From positions 1 to 64,000 of the forward strand of contig NZ_FZNZ01000014.1 of NCBI RefSeq assembly GCF_900187995.1: DNA of 64,000 bases, written 5' to 3'. Below the pieces are notes generated by a model that was not told the origin of the DNA, ran no database searches, and saw nothing but the letters and a program-made list of their open reading frames with translations. The DNA comes from Prevotella jejuni. GTDB lineage: Bacteria > Bacteroidota > Bacteroidia > Bacteroidales > Bacteroidaceae. Position 1 is the stretch's first letter. Each line of letters opens with the position of its first letter. Shown here piece by piece: positions 14,904-24,564 of this stretch. The position numbers and the translations under genes are program-made.

Positions 14904-15950
14904 CTACCCTTCCCTCACAAAGTCAAGGGCCTCTTTCACCTCTTCCTCGCTAACAGACTGGTTGATACGGATGTCACCGATACCCCCTAAGAGTGTGACA
15001 TTAATCTCATCTCCACGGTTCTTCTTATCATGATGCATCAGCTCAATGAGCCTTGCATAATCGTTACAAGTGATGGGCAGCACCCCATAATACGTACGGA
15101 TGAAACTGACAGTCTGCCGCATACGCTCTGTTGGAAAACCCGTCTTCACTACAGAGAGGTATAATTCAGCTATCAAACCAAAGGCAACAGCATATCCATG
15201 AAGGATAGGACGATGGTCTAAAGCCCATGACTCGAACGCATGACCAAAGGTATGACCAAGGTTAAGGGACTTTCTAATACCCTTCTCGTGCGGGTCCTCC
15301 TCCACAATTCGTTCTTTTACGCATACGCTTCTACCCAACATTCCACTCAACAACAGCAGGTCTGGATCAGCAAGGTTGTAGTTTATTAACTCAGCCCACA
15401 TCTTTTCATCAGCAATCAAACCATGTTTTAGCATCTCAGCATAGCCACTGCGGATATTAGCAGCGTCGAGTGTCTTAAGCCAATCAGTGTTAAGAATAAC
15501 CGTATTCGCCTCATTGAAGACCCCAATCTCATTCTTCAATCCACCGAAGTTCACGCCCGTCTTACCGCCAACACTGGCATCAACCATCGCAAGAAGCGTT
15601 GTAGGAATATTAATGAAGTTAATGCCCCGTTTGAATGTTGATGCCGCAAAGCCACCAAGGTCGGTCACCATACCACCACCCAGGTTTATCAACAGCGAGT
15701 GACGCGTAGCCCCTCCCTGCTGTAAAGCCTCCCACACAGCCACCAAGGTATCGAGCGTCTTATTGCTATCTGTCGTCCCAATCGTAATCACTTGAGCCTT
15801 TTTTAGACAGAAATCATCCTTGATAAGTTCCCAACACAACTCACGTGTCGTCTCATCAACAAGCACAAATATCTTGTCTTTCTCGCACTCTGAGATCGCT
15901 GTTGCCAGTTCACTCTTGAACTGTTTGGATATAATAATGTTCTGTTTCAT
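14904..15950 (-). CDS. aroB: 3-dehydroquinate synthase
   Basis: Second enzyme of the shikimate pathway, converting DAHP to 3-dehydroquinate with NAD+ and a divalent metal in the cytoplasm. Diagnostic segments are INLGGGMVTDLGGFAASTFK (NAD+/substrate site), IPTTLLAMVDASVGGKTGVN, YAEMLKHGLIAD (metal-binding Glu region) and the His pair region LNLGHTFGHAFE. Length of 348 aa is normal. A possible -7 element, TATTTTTG, lies at 15977-15984, about 25 bp before the ATG. The gene is not in an aro operon; it converges on the lipoprotein gene across the 89-bp array. Confidence 0.97.
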   Translation of the reverse strand: MKQNIIISKQFKSELATAISECEKDKIFVLVDETTRELCWELIKDDFCLKKAQVITIGTTDSNKTLDTLVAVWEALQQGGATRHSLLINLGGGMVTDLGGFAASTFKRGINFINIPTTLLAMVDASVGGKTGVNFGGLKNEIGVFNEANTVILNTDWLKTLDAANIRSGYAEMLKHGLIADEKMWAELINYNLADPDLLLLSGMLGRSVCVKERIVEEDPHEKGIRKSLNLGHTFGHAFESWALDHRPILHGYAVAFGLIAELYLSVVKTGFPTERMRQTVSFIRTYYGVLPITCNDYARLIELMHHDKKNRGDEINVTLLGGIGDIRINQSVSEEEVKEALDFVREG

Positions 15951-16258
15951 AAGCTTCTCCTCTATAGTTCACAATACAAAAATAAGCTTTTTCAGCTTAC
16001 GAAAACACAGAAACACGCTGATATTTCACACACTTTAATACTATCTACCACGTTTTTGCGCACATTGCTCACTCTATGTGCAACCCTTTCGGAGGATAAC
16101 GCACCGTGTTTTCCTACGCAGAGACCTTTCATTCGGCCTCAACAACCAGCCGAACAACAACTTTTTTAATAAATTACTTATATCTCATTAAACCTTATTC
16201 TTTTTTCATCGTCATACTTATCGTTCTACGACAAGATTAAGAATTTAACAATAAATTT
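15951..16258. other. Divergent intergenic region between aroB and an outer-membrane protein gene
   Basis: It holds the probable aroB -7 element (15977-15984, minus strand) and an inverted repeat GCACAT/ATGTGC (about 16059-16082). I see no clear promoter for the rightward gene and no small gene. Confidence 0.4.
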
Positions 16259-19240
16259 ATGGTAAAAAGACTGTTGACATTTGTTCTTTTGCTGTCTGGC
16301 TCTATATCGATGCTGGCACAGAACAGGACAATTACGGGATCTCTCTACGATGGAGAGTTAAAAGAAAAGGTACCTTTTGCTGTTGTTCAGCTGCTGAAGC
16401 AGGACAGTAGCTACGTCGTTGGTGCCACATCAGACGAAGCAGGAAGCTTTAAGATTACGGCCCCTAATAACGGACGCTACATCTTAAAGGCATCGTATGT
16501 AGGCTACAAGACTATTTTCCAAAACGTTACTATCGCCAACGAGCAGGATGTCTCGGTGGGACAATTAGACTTTCAAGTAGACACAAGGACGTTGAAAGAG
16601 GTGAAGGTAGTGGCCTGTGCCCCGAAAGTAGTCGTCAAGGCCGATACCTTTCAGTATAATGCTTCGGCCTATCGAGTGCCTGAAGGCTCAACTATCGAGG
16701 CCCTCGTAAAACGCTTACCGGGTGCAGAAGTGTCAAGCGACGGTACGATTAAGATTAATGGTAAGGAGGTTAAGAAGATTCTTGTAGATGGAAAAGAGTT
16801 CATGGTGGGCGACACCAAGACCGCAATGAAGAACCTTCCTACCTCTATCATACAAACGATTAAGGCCTACGACCAGAAGAGTGACCTCAGTAGAGTTACT
16901 GGTATTGATGATGGAAACGAGTCGACAGTACTCGACTTCGGTATCAAGTTGGGTATGAACAAGGGTCTCTTCTCTAATATCGACCTCGGTATCGGTACGC
17001 AAAACCGCTATTCTGAGAAGGCGATGGGCGCTTACTTCAATAATAAGTTCCGTATGATGGGCTTTGCATCAGCCAATAATGTCAACGACATGGGCTTTGG
17101 AGGTGGTCCACGTGGTGGCTTCGGCGGTGTGCGCCAAGGTCTGAACGCTACCAAGATGGTGGGTCTGAACATGAACTACGACAATGGTAAGACCCTGCAA
17201 TGGGACGGTAGTGTGCGCTGGAACCACGCTGATGGCGACTTAAACACACGTGTAGCGAGTGAGAACTTCGTAGCACGACAAGGCTCATTTGCGAACCGCT
17301 TGTCGCAAGAATACACCAGAAGCAACTCTTGGGATGGGCGTTTCAGACTCGAGTGGCGTCCCGACTCTGTATGGAACATTATGTTCCGACCAAATTTCCG
17401 ACTTAGTAAGAGCGACGGACAAATCGTTAGTTCGTCTGCAGCCTACAATGCCGACCCCTACGAAACGGTTGACGATCCATTGTCAACAGCCGCTATCGCA
17501 CAGCTGAAAGGGCTTGGCTTGATGGGGAACACACAGCGTAATATGACCATCAGCTATGGTAACACCACTGCTTTGGGGGCTATGTTACAGGTGAACCGCA
17601 AGCTCTCCAGCAACGGACGAAACGTCACCTTGCGCACAGATGCTAACTATAGTAATTCGGACTCTAAGACGTTCTCAACGCAAGACATTCAGTATTTTCA
17701 GTTGCAGGACGCTCTCGGTAACGACTCTACCTACCGTGCTTACCGCTACAACCTCATGCCGACAAAGAGCTGGGACTATGCTTTGCAGGCTACTTACAGC
17801 GAACCAATAGCTCGCAAGACTTACTTGCAATTCAGCTACCAGTTTAAGTATGGCTTCTCAAAGAGCGACCGTGACACTTACGACCTGTCGGCTTTACCAT
17901 CAGGAACGTTCGGTAGTTTGAAACCTGCCTACCGTTCATGGGACAACTATCTCGGCTTGTTGACCAACCCATTGGGCAACTACCTTGATAATAACTTGAG
18001 TCGATACTCTGAGTATCGCACCTATACTCACGACGTGCAAGTGATGATGAGGATGATACGCGACAAATGGAAGATGAACGCGGGAGTAATGTTTCAACCA
18101 CAGCACTCCACTTACATGCAGGATTACCTCGGTGTACATGTCGACACAGCACGCACAGTATTCAACTGGAGTCCTACCTTCGACTTCCGTTACAAGTTCA
18201 GTGAGCAGAGCAACCTACGTATCAACTATAGGGGTACGATCGCTCAACCGACAATGAGTCAGCTGCTTAGCATTGTCGACAACACCGACCCACAGAACAT
18301 CTCAATTGGTAACCCTGGTCTGAAACCAGCCTTCACCAATAATTTCCGCTTGTTCTATAACACCTATAAGCAGAGTCATGCGCAGGCCTTGATGACCTTT
18401 GCAAACTTCTCAACGACCCGAAACGCCATAGGAAACAGTGTCACCTACGATGCTGTCACAGGTGCTCGTACGATACAGCCTGTCAATGTGAATGGCAACT
18501 GGGAAGCTGATGCAGGACTAATGTATAACATGAGTATCGACTCAGCTGGCGTATGGAATATCCATAGCTTCAGCCGTGCTAACTTCAACCGATACGTCAG
18601 CTATCTACAGCTGAACCGCACGAGTAGCTTAGACAAGAACATCACGAAGTCGCTTAGCTTAGGTGAACGACTTGCTGCAAGTTATCGTACATCGTGGTTG
18701 GAGTTAGAGTTAGACGGGTCAGTAGACTATACTAACACGAAGAACAACCTGCAGAGTATGAGCAACCTACGCACATGGCAGTTCGCTTACGGTGGTACGC
18801 TGAGTCTTAACCTACCATGGAACATGAGTATCTCGACCGACCTCCACCAGACCAGTCGACGTGGTTATAGCGACGCATCATTGAACACCAACGAGCTACT
18901 CTGGAACGCACAAATATCACAGAGTATGCTGAAAGGAAACGCGCTGACCTTCAGCTTGCAGTTCTATGACATCCTTCGTCAGCAGAGCAATCTCTCACGT
19001 GTCATCAACTCTGTGAGCCGTACGGACACAGAATACAATAGTATCAACAGCTATATCATGCTGAGAGCAACCTACCGATTGAACCTCTTTGGTGGTAAGA
19101 ACGCTATGCCGAAACCAAAGGATGGTCCTGACTTCGACCGAAACGGGCCGGGTATGGGGCCACGGGGCGGTCAGCGTCCTCCAAGAGGGGAACGTCCATC
19201 AGGTCCTTCACCATCAGGCGGTGGCTTCGGCGGCTTCTAA
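16259..19240 (+). CDS. Outer-membrane beta-barrel protein with N-terminal carboxypeptidase-regulatory-like domain (TonB-receptor-like)
   Basis: A 993-residue exported protein. Signal peptide at residues 1-20 (ending SMLAQN), a CarboxypepD_reg-like beta-sandwich at about 22-110 (ITGSLYDGELKEKVPFAVVQL, GRYILKASYVGYKT), a plug-like region at about 115-240 (PEGSTIEALVKRLPGAEVSS, KKILVDGKEF), then a long barrel rich in alternating aromatic strands. It matches the OMP_b-brl_3 family. The C-terminus is a Gly/Pro/Arg-rich tail (GPRGGQRPPRGERP) ending GGGFGGF. No SusD partner is adjacent, so its ligand is unknown. It may take part in iron, peptide or glycan uptake; that is inference. The alternative is a barrel that does not use TonB. 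Confidence 0.85.
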   Translation: MVKRLLTFVLLLSGSISMLAQNRTITGSLYDGELKEKVPFAVVQLLKQDSSYVVGATSDEAGSFKITAPNNGRYILKASYVGYKTIFQNVTIANEQDVSVGQLDFQVDTRTLKEVKVVACAPKVVVKADTFQYNASAYRVPEGSTIEALVKRLPGAEVSSDGTIKINGKEVKKILVDGKEFMVGDTKTAMKNLPTSIIQTIKAYDQKSDLSRVTGIDDGNESTVLDFGIKLGMNKGLFSNIDLGIGTQNRYSEKAMGAYFNNKFRMMGFASANNVNDMGFGGGPRGGFGGVRQGLNATKMVGLNMNYDNGKTLQWDGSVRWNHADGDLNTRVASENFVARQGSFANRLSQEYTRSNSWDGRFRLEWRPDSVWNIMFRPNFRLSKSDGQIVSSSAAYNADPYETVDDPLSTAAIAQLKGLGLMGNTQRNMTISYGNTTALGAMLQVNRKLSSNGRNVTLRTDANYSNSDSKTFSTQDIQYFQLQDALGNDSTYRAYRYNLMPTKSWDYALQATYSEPIARKTYLQFSYQFKYGFSKSDRDTYDLSALPSGTFGSLKPAYRSWDNYLGLLTNPLGNYLDNNLSRYSEYRTYTHDVQVMMRMIRDKWKMNAGVMFQPQHSTYMQDYLGVHVDTARTVFNWSPTFDFRYKFSEQSNLRINYRGTIAQPTMSQLLSIVDNTDPQNISIGNPGLKPAFTNNFRLFYNTYKQSHAQALMTFANFSTTRNAIGNSVTYDAVTGARTIQPVNVNGNWEADAGLMYNMSIDSAGVWNIHSFSRANFNRYVSYLQLNRTSSLDKNITKSLSLGERLAASYRTSWLELELDGSVDYTNTKNNLQSMSNLRTWQFAYGGTLSLNLPWNMSISTDLHQTSRRGYSDASLNTNELLWNAQISQSMLKGNALTFSLQFYDILRQQSNLSRVINSVSRTDTEYNSINSYIMLRATYRLNLFGGKNAMPKPKDGPDFDRNGPGMGPRGGQRPPRGERPSGPSPSGGGFGGF

Positions 19241-19404
19241 TAGACAGGATATAAAGTTTGTGTAACAGCGTGAACGCTGTCTGACCGAGCATAAAAAACA
19301 AGGTTACAGCGTGAACAAGGTTAGGCTGACAATGAAAGAAAAGATGTCGGAGTGGACGATGACAGACTGAACAAACGACGTCGACACCCGAAAGAGCGAG
19401 AGAG

Positions 19405-19455
19405 CCTCACCCCAACCTATCTCCAAACGGAGCAGGTCAGGGGTGAGGCCTCATT
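19405..19455. repeat. Palindromic repeat or terminator between two rightward genes
   Basis: GCCTCACCCC...ACCT pairs with AGGT..GGGGTGAGGC around CTCC/GGAG. The structure and composition match the GCCTCACCCC palindromes seen elsewhere in the window. CTCATTCTTTT follows on the plus strand, so it may terminate the outer-membrane protein transcript. From 19241 to 19404 I see nothing else except a duplicated ACAGCGTGAAC. Confidence 0.6.
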
Positions 19456-19467
19456 CTTTTAAGAACA

Positions 19468-19499
19468 CTTGCACAGTCCTTTGAAAATGCTTACCTTTG
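19468..19499 (+). promoter_or_regulatory. Promoter of the secreted hydrolase gene
   Basis: CTTG (19468-19471), 20 bp, TACCTTTG (19492-19499). Transcription would start near 19505, about 65 nt before the ATG at 19570. Confidence 0.7.
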
Positions 19500-19569
19500 T
19501 CTGCAAAGCTAAATCTTACAAGGGACTGAACCCTAACAAACAAATACATTGAAGATACAAAGTCGTAAA

Positions 19570-20985
19570 ATGAGACAGACCAATCACTTTATTATAGCTG
19601 TGGGCTTGCTGTTTGCGCTCTCTGCAAACACACACATCGCTCACGCACAGGGACGAAATATGCAGGAGAAGGTGAAGAACTATTTCCTACAAACACTCAA
19701 AACAAAACAGGACGAGGAGCTGAAGAGCAAGGAGACCTACCAACGTAACCGACCTTACACGACATCTATACAACAAGTAATGAAGGCTAACGAGATTGCT
19801 AAAAACCAAAAGATGGTATGGACGGCATGGTGTGAAGCCAACCGAGCGTTGAAGGAAGAGAAACTTGCCAAGCCCGAGGATTTACGGAAAGGGGTGAAGG
19901 CTGCATGGCACCTGCCTATGACCTTGGAGAAAGAGGCGGTCATGCCCTACTATTATGGACGAAAGGGAAGCAGCGAGGGAAAGCTGCCCTTGTTCCTTTA
20001 CCTGCATGGTTCTGGTCCGAAAGAACAAGAATGGTCTACCGGACTTGCCTTAGGCAACAGGTTCAAAGACGTTCCTTCGCTCTATTTCATCCCACAGATT
20101 CCTAACGAAGGCGACTACTATCGCTGGTGGCAGGTGGCTAAGCAATTTGCTTGGGAACGCCTTCTCCGACAAGCACTCGCCGAGGACAATGTCGATGCCA
20201 ACCGCCTTTATGTCTTCGGAATATCTGAGGGAGGCTACGGCAGTCAGCGTCTTGCCTCGTTCTATGCCGACTACTGGGCTGCAGCAGGACCTATGGCAGG
20301 GGGCGAACCACTGAAGAATGCACCCATAGAGAACTGTGCTAACATTGGTTTCTCATTCCTTACTGGGGCTGATGACACTGGGTTCTACCGCAACATACTG
20401 ACTTATTACACACAAGTGGCCTTCGATTCGGCACAGTTGGCACGCCCCATGGATGCCGACAAGCGGCCGCTCTTTGTTCATCGCATCAATCTTCTGCCAG
20501 GGATGCAACACCATATTAATTATGACCTTACCACCCCTTGGCTGAAAAACTTTGTCCGTAACCCTTATCCAAAGACTGTTCTTTGGGAAGACTACGAGAT
20601 GGATGGGCGGCATCGGTCAGGTTTCTACAATCTTCAAGTGATAGCTTCTCCTACGAAGAATCGCACCTACTACGACATGACTATCCATGATAACGTGGTG
20701 AGAGTCAGTATTCGAGAGGTAGAATACACCGCTGTTGAGCGTGACAAACAATGGGGAATTGAAATGAAATTCAACCGTAACTACACCACAGCAAAGGGTG
20801 GACGGCTTCGTATCTATCTGAACAATGAGCTCGTAGACATGGCTAAGCCCGTGACAGTCATCGTCAATGGACAGGAATGTTATCGAAAGACAGTGAAGCC
20901 AAACCTGCAAGACATGATTAATAGTTGCACCGAATACTACGACCCCTATCGTGTTTATCCAGCCTCTATCGAGGTTAGTTATTAG
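19570..20985 (+). CDS. Secreted alpha/beta hydrolase (esterase/phospholipase-like)
   Basis: I use the ATG at 19570 (471 aa), because the longer frame starts at a TTG and the ATG is followed directly by a good signal peptide (residues 1-27, ending AHAQG). The hydrolase core has LFLYLHGSGP (oxyanion-side loop), then VFGISEGGYGSQR, a GxSxGG nucleophile elbow, then a late conserved HHINYD that could supply the catalytic His. This fits the carboxylesterase/phospholipase branch of alpha/beta hydrolases found in Bacteroidota. The last 130 residues form a beta-rich accessory domain (YYDMTIHDNVVRVSIREVEY, LRIYLNNELVDM). Substrate is unknown. It has its own promoter and terminator, so it is a single-gene unit. 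Confidence 0.82.
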   Translation: MRQTNHFIIAVGLLFALSANTHIAHAQGRNMQEKVKNYFLQTLKTKQDEELKSKETYQRNRPYTTSIQQVMKANEIAKNQKMVWTAWCEANRALKEEKLAKPEDLRKGVKAAWHLPMTLEKEAVMPYYYGRKGSSEGKLPLFLYLHGSGPKEQEWSTGLALGNRFKDVPSLYFIPQIPNEGDYYRWWQVAKQFAWERLLRQALAEDNVDANRLYVFGISEGGYGSQRLASFYADYWAAAGPMAGGEPLKNAPIENCANIGFSFLTGADDTGFYRNILTYYTQVAFDSAQLARPMDADKRPLFVHRINLLPGMQHHINYDLTTPWLKNFVRNPYPKTVLWEDYEMDGRHRSGFYNLQVIASPTKNRTYYDMTIHDNVVRVSIREVEYTAVERDKQWGIEMKFNRNYTTAKGGRLRIYLNNELVDMAKPVTVIVNGQECYRKTVKPNLQDMINSCTEYYDPYRVYPASIEVSY

Positions 20986-21091
20986 GTTCAATGGGCTTTT
21001 CAAGTGGCGACACAAGGGTTTTTCATAGTGTTAACGGCTGATTATCTGTGTGAGGAGTATGTATCGAACAGGTCGTAAAACACAAACATAG

Positions 21092-21126
21092 CGAGGGTAG
21101 ATGTTGTTGTCTAACCTCGTTTTTTA
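21092..21126 (+). terminator. Rho-independent terminator of the hydrolase gene
   Basis: CGAGG-TAGA and TCTA-CCTCG form a stem with a GTTGTTG-like loop and are followed by TTTTTTA. It lies about 105 bp after the stop. Confidence 0.75.
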
Positions 21127-21191
21127 CTCTTTCTACTCTTTAACTCCTCAATGGCTTGTCAATAATTTTCGCCCCTTTTGAAACCAGTACA

Positions 21192-21295
21192 CGCCCTTCT
21201 ACGTTTAAGAAGAGGCCCTTCTGCGTTCAAGAACATGCCCTTCTTGCATGCAAAAGACGCCCTTCTTGAGGCAAGAAAGGCGTCTTCTTCAACAG
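21192..21295. repeat. 22-bp periodic array
   Basis: GCCCTTCT occurs at 21193, 21215, 21237 and 21259, each 22 bp apart. The unit reads GCCCTTCT, a variable core such as GCGTTC or TGCATG, then AAGAACA or similar. It ends in a reversed GGCGTCTTCTTC. From 21296 to 21549 I see nothing else. Confidence 0.88.
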
Positions 21296-21549
21296 AGTAT
21301 GTAATATGCTGATATATTACGAGTTAGGAAGTTGGTTTTCACAGATGATATAGTCTTGATTTGAGGACAAACCTGTGTGTTTTTGTCACATATTTTCATG
21401 AATTAAGAAAGTTATCTGAAGGTTCATTCCTCAGAGGTTTTCACAGAATGAGTAAGGACCTATTCGCACCCGAGAAGGTACCTTATAGCAGTGCCTTCTA
21501 TAAGGTTGTCGCATGAAAGAGATTGTGCACTTAGAATAAAAGAACCATC

Positions 21550-21581
21550 AAAAACGGGACTACCTTCGTAAAGGTAATCCC
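21550..21581 (-). terminator. Rho-independent terminator of the sugar transporter gene
   Basis: On the minus strand GGGATTACCTT and AAGGTAGTCCC pair around TACG, followed by GTTTTTGATG. It lies about 107 bp beyond the transporter stop. Confidence 0.7.
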
Positions 21582-21688
21582 ACAAATCTAATACTTCTAA
21601 AGATTATGACGTGCTATAAGCCTATAGTTAAGCGTCTGATCAAGAACTTGTTGTGTAGGAACTTAAAGCACTTTCAGACGATATTCTG

Positions 21689-22897
21689 TTAACGCAACTT
21701 ATAGCCCTTGAAAGCATAAAACATAATATAGCCAAAGCATACAAAGCAAAGACCATAGGCATATCGAGCATCTGAAACATCCTTTAAGAGGCCAAACAAC
21801 ACTGTAATAGCTGCTCCACCGATAAGTCCCATGGTTAAGAGTGACGACCCTTTCTTGGTGAACTTACCCAAATCCATCAGTGCTAAAGGCCAAAAAGCAG
21901 GCCACATCAGTGAACAGCCTAAGGCCATGACACCAACACTAAAGATACTATAAACCCCTGGGAGAAGGACGACAAGGGCAGTGCCCAGCAAGGCTACGAA
22001 CGAACATATCTGTAAAGCACGTGTCTGAGAAAGATACTTAGGGATAAGGATAATTCCCGCTATATATCCAATACTAATACTAATCGGTGTTATCCAAGAG
22101 TAGTTCTCTGGATGAGTAAGCCCTAACTCGTTTGCATAATCAATCAGTGTACCCAAGACGATGGTCTCTGCACCAACATAAAAGAAGATGGCAATAGCGC
22201 CAAGAACCAAATGTGGAAACTGGAAAACAGACTTTTTACTATTCGCATAAGTAGACACCTCTTGGTCAATCTCATCTGTTTCACTACTATCCTCACCAGC
22301 GGCCTTCACCTCTGGTAATGGTGATAAAAGCGCCACAACACCCAAAGCAATGAAAAGAAAGATAATCACAGCAAAGGGTTTACCTAAGTCATCTATAGCA
22401 ACACTGCCTGAGGCTCCTGCAAAGAGAGCAATAAACAGAGGTGATACTGGCCAAGCTAACTTGTTAATCATACCCATAATAGAGATACGCTTTGCGGCAC
22501 TCTCCGTTGGTCCTAATATCGTAACGTAAGGATTAATAGCTGCTTGTAAGAAGGTGTTGGCCGTTCCACAGAAAAAAGAAGCCGTCAGGAACAAAGGAAA
22601 ACTCTTTGCATCTGCCGAGAAGATAAATGCTCCGAAAGCTATGGCAAACATTCCAAACGCAGTAGCCATCGTACGCTTATACCCTATCTTACTGATTAAT
22701 ATTCCCGCAGGATAGCCAAAGATGAGGAAAGGAAGGAATGTTGCACCAATAAGCATATACGCTTCCATGGAAGAGACGCTTAACGACACCTTCAATACTG
22801 GTACCAATAAAGAATTAATACCCAGTGCAAAACCACAAGTGAAAAACATTAGTCCTAAGAATGCCATAGGTACAAGGAAACTCTTTTGTTCTTTCAT
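21689..22897 (-). CDS. MFS sugar permease, FucP/GluP (FHS) family
   Basis: A 402-residue inner-membrane protein with about 12 hydrophobic segments. It begins FLVPMAFLGLMFFTCGFALGINSLLVPVLK, and continues with FGYPAGILISKIGYKRTM (MFS motif A) and TFLQAAINPYVTILGP, characteristic of the fucose-galactose-glucose:H+ symporter family. A hydrophilic central loop of about 25 residues (ending at KSVFQFPHL) separates the two halves. Family members import L-fucose, glucose, galactose or other sugars with protons; the sugar here cannot be told. It is a single gene with its own terminator; no catabolic genes adjoin it. Confidence 0.88.
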   Translation of the reverse strand: MKEQKSFLVPMAFLGLMFFTCGFALGINSLLVPVLKVSLSVSSMEAYMLIGATFLPFLIFGYPAGILISKIGYKRTMATAFGMFAIAFGAFIFSADAKSFPLFLTASFFCGTANTFLQAAINPYVTILGPTESAAKRISIMGMINKLAWPVSPLFIALFAGASGSVAIDDLGKPFAVIIFLFIALGVVALLSPLPEVKAAGEDSSETDEIDQEVSTYANSKKSVFQFPHLVLGAIAIFFYVGAETIVLGTLIDYANELGLTHPENYSWITPISISIGYIAGIILIPKYLSQTRALQICSFVALLGTALVVLLPGVYSIFSVGVMALGCSLMWPAFWPLALMDLGKFTKKGSSLLTMGLIGGAAITVLFGLLKDVSDARYAYGLCFVCFGYIMFYAFKGYKLR

Positions 22898-23299
22898 AAG
22901 TCTATTAACAACACTTTTGATGAATACTATTATATATGTAATATGGGACTATAAGAGATATGCTCCAAAATAAAGGAGTGATGGGATGCCCACAAGCAAG
23001 AATGCTGCACAATGTTTTCAGTGCTACAACGCTTTGATAACAGGAACAGAGATGTCAAAGGAAGTGATAGAACACTAACCTTAGAAATGGCAACCTCTCA
23101 CTTCTTTAAGCGTTATGAAAAGATTACCAAAGAGTATATAAGTCCCTAAACACCTATTATCAACAACTGATATACTCTATCATTTATAATTGTTGGAAGG
23201 CCCAACAAATGTTACTCTGTATGTTGTCATTTCAAGAGAAAACCTAACTCAAGTGTTGCAATAAAGCCACATTAAATCTTGAATGACGGTGCAAAGGTA
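22898..23299. other. Gene-free stretch upstream of the sugar transporter
   Basis: No gene is seen. CAAAGGTA at 23292-23299 reads TACCTTTG on the minus strand and could be a -7 element for the transporter with a leader of nearly 400 nt, but no -33 box accompanies it. A long leader would leave room for regulation. Confidence 0.3.
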
Positions 23300-23346
23300 C
23301 AAAAAAAATGCGAAAGTCTATCATAAAAAGATAGCTTTCGCATTCA
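23300..23346 (-). terminator. Rho-independent terminator of ispH
   Basis: On the minus strand AATGCGAAAG-CTATC pairs with GATAG-CTTTCGCATT around a short A/T loop, followed by eight T. The stem is about 15 bp with one bulge and lies 28 bp after the ispH stop. Confidence 0.88.
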
Positions 23347-23373
23347 AACTCTTCGTAAAAAGATAAAAAAATA

Positions 23374-24381
23374 TCATTTCGTATATCGAAGTATCTCATC
23401 ACGACACTCCTCCATCAGCCATTTTGGTGTACTCGTTGCGCCACAGATGCCTACTGTCTCTACCCCATTAAACCAGTTCATGTCGATTTCATCAGCGCTC
23501 TCAACCTGATGGGAGTTTGGATTCACACTTAGGCACTCATGGAAGAGGACCTTACCATTCGAACTCTTACGCCCTGCCACGAAGAGAATCAAGTCATGAC
23601 GGGCAGCGAAGGTAGAGATGTTGGGCATGCGATTGGCCACCTGTCGGCAGATAGTATCAAAACTTTGGAACTTAGCATCAGGGGAGATATGACGCTGGAT
23701 GTAGTCTATTATCTTATGAAACTCATCCAAACTCTTTGTCGTTTGGGAGTAGAGATAAATGTCATGGGTGAAGTCTAAGGCCTTTACATCCTCAAACTTT
23801 TCTATCACAATGGCATGACTATGGGTCTGCCCAACCAGTCCGAGTACCTCTGCATGACCGTTCTTACCAAAGATGACAATGGAGGACGACGCACTAAGCG
23901 TTTGTCCCTCACCGACTGCAGGAGGGAGAGAAACAGAGGAGGAAGATGTCGTGTCTTCTCCTTCTGTTAGGGGTCTGAGTTTTGATGGGTCGTTGACAGT
24001 TGTGTTACCCTTGGATGTTATCATATAAGAAGGCTGTCGTCCCTTCTCATACTGAGTCTTGATACGCCGCTGAAGAGCGAGGACCACGGGACAAGTAGCA
24101 TCTATGATCTCTATGTTATTACGCCTTGCAAGCTCGTAGGTCTCGGGAGGCTCGCCATGAGCACGCAGTAGAACCTTCACGTCATGAAGCTCGCGCATCT
24201 GCTCATGGTTGATGGTGATGAGTCCTTTCTTCGTCAGTCGCTCCACCTCCATACTGTTATGTACGATGTCACCTAAGCAATATAACTTTGTCCCTTTGGC
24301 TAATTCTTCCTCGGCTTTCTTTATGGCTGTGGTCACACCAAAGCAAAAACCACTACCGTTATCTATCTCTATTTGAAGCAT
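23374..24381 (-). CDS. ispH: 4-hydroxy-3-methylbut-2-enyl diphosphate reductase
   Basis: Last enzyme of the MEP isoprenoid pathway, reducing HMBPP to IPP and DMAPP with a [4Fe-4S] cluster. The three cluster cysteines are visible in SGFCFGV (Cys13), DATCPVV (Cys97) and FDTICRQ; RAHGEPPETY and GKNGHAEVLGLVGQT are also diagnostic. The protein is 335 aa, longer than usual (about 285-300), because about 50 residues are inserted between IKTQYEKG (about 115) and IVIFGKNGHAE (about 168). The insert is Ser/Thr-rich (TTSSSSVSLPPAVGEGQTL) and looks repeat-derived. It falls on a surface loop near where ordinary enzymes go straight on, so activity may be kept. Its own terminator follows. No promoter was recognised. 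Confidence 0.95.
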   Translation of the reverse strand: MLQIEIDNGSGFCFGVTTAIKKAEEELAKGTKLYCLGDIVHNSMEVERLTKKGLITINHEQMRELHDVKVLLRAHGEPPETYELARRNNIEIIDATCPVVLALQRRIKTQYEKGRQPSYMITSKGNTTVNDPSKLRPLTEGEDTTSSSSVSLPPAVGEGQTLSASSSIVIFGKNGHAEVLGLVGQTHSHAIVIEKFEDVKALDFTHDIYLYSQTTKSLDEFHKIIDYIQRHISPDAKFQSFDTICRQVANRMPNISTFAARHDLILFVAGRKSSNGKVLFHECLSVNPNSHQVESADEIDMNWFNGVETVGICGATSTPKWLMEECRDEILRYTK

Positions 24382-24460
24382 TCCTACTATTTATATAAAA
24401 GAGTGAGAGGAGTGGATGGGAGGTAAGGAAATATCCCCCTATCCACCTCACTACCTAATA

Positions 24461-24564
24461 ACTCGTTCACTTGTAGACTCGTCTACTTGTCAACTCATCC
24501 ACTTATCTACTTGTCAACTCATTCACTTATCTACTCGTCTACATGTCTACTCCTTCACTTGAAT
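24461..24564. repeat. 8-bp tandem array, ACTYGTCW type, 13 units
   Basis: Units of exactly 8 bp from ACTCGTTC (24461) through ACTTGTAG, ACTCGTCT, ACTTGTCA, ACTCATCC and so on to ACTTGAAT (24557). The last two units fall in the coding end of the macroglobulin-like gene, whose TAG stop is formed where two units join. Confidence 0.88.
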
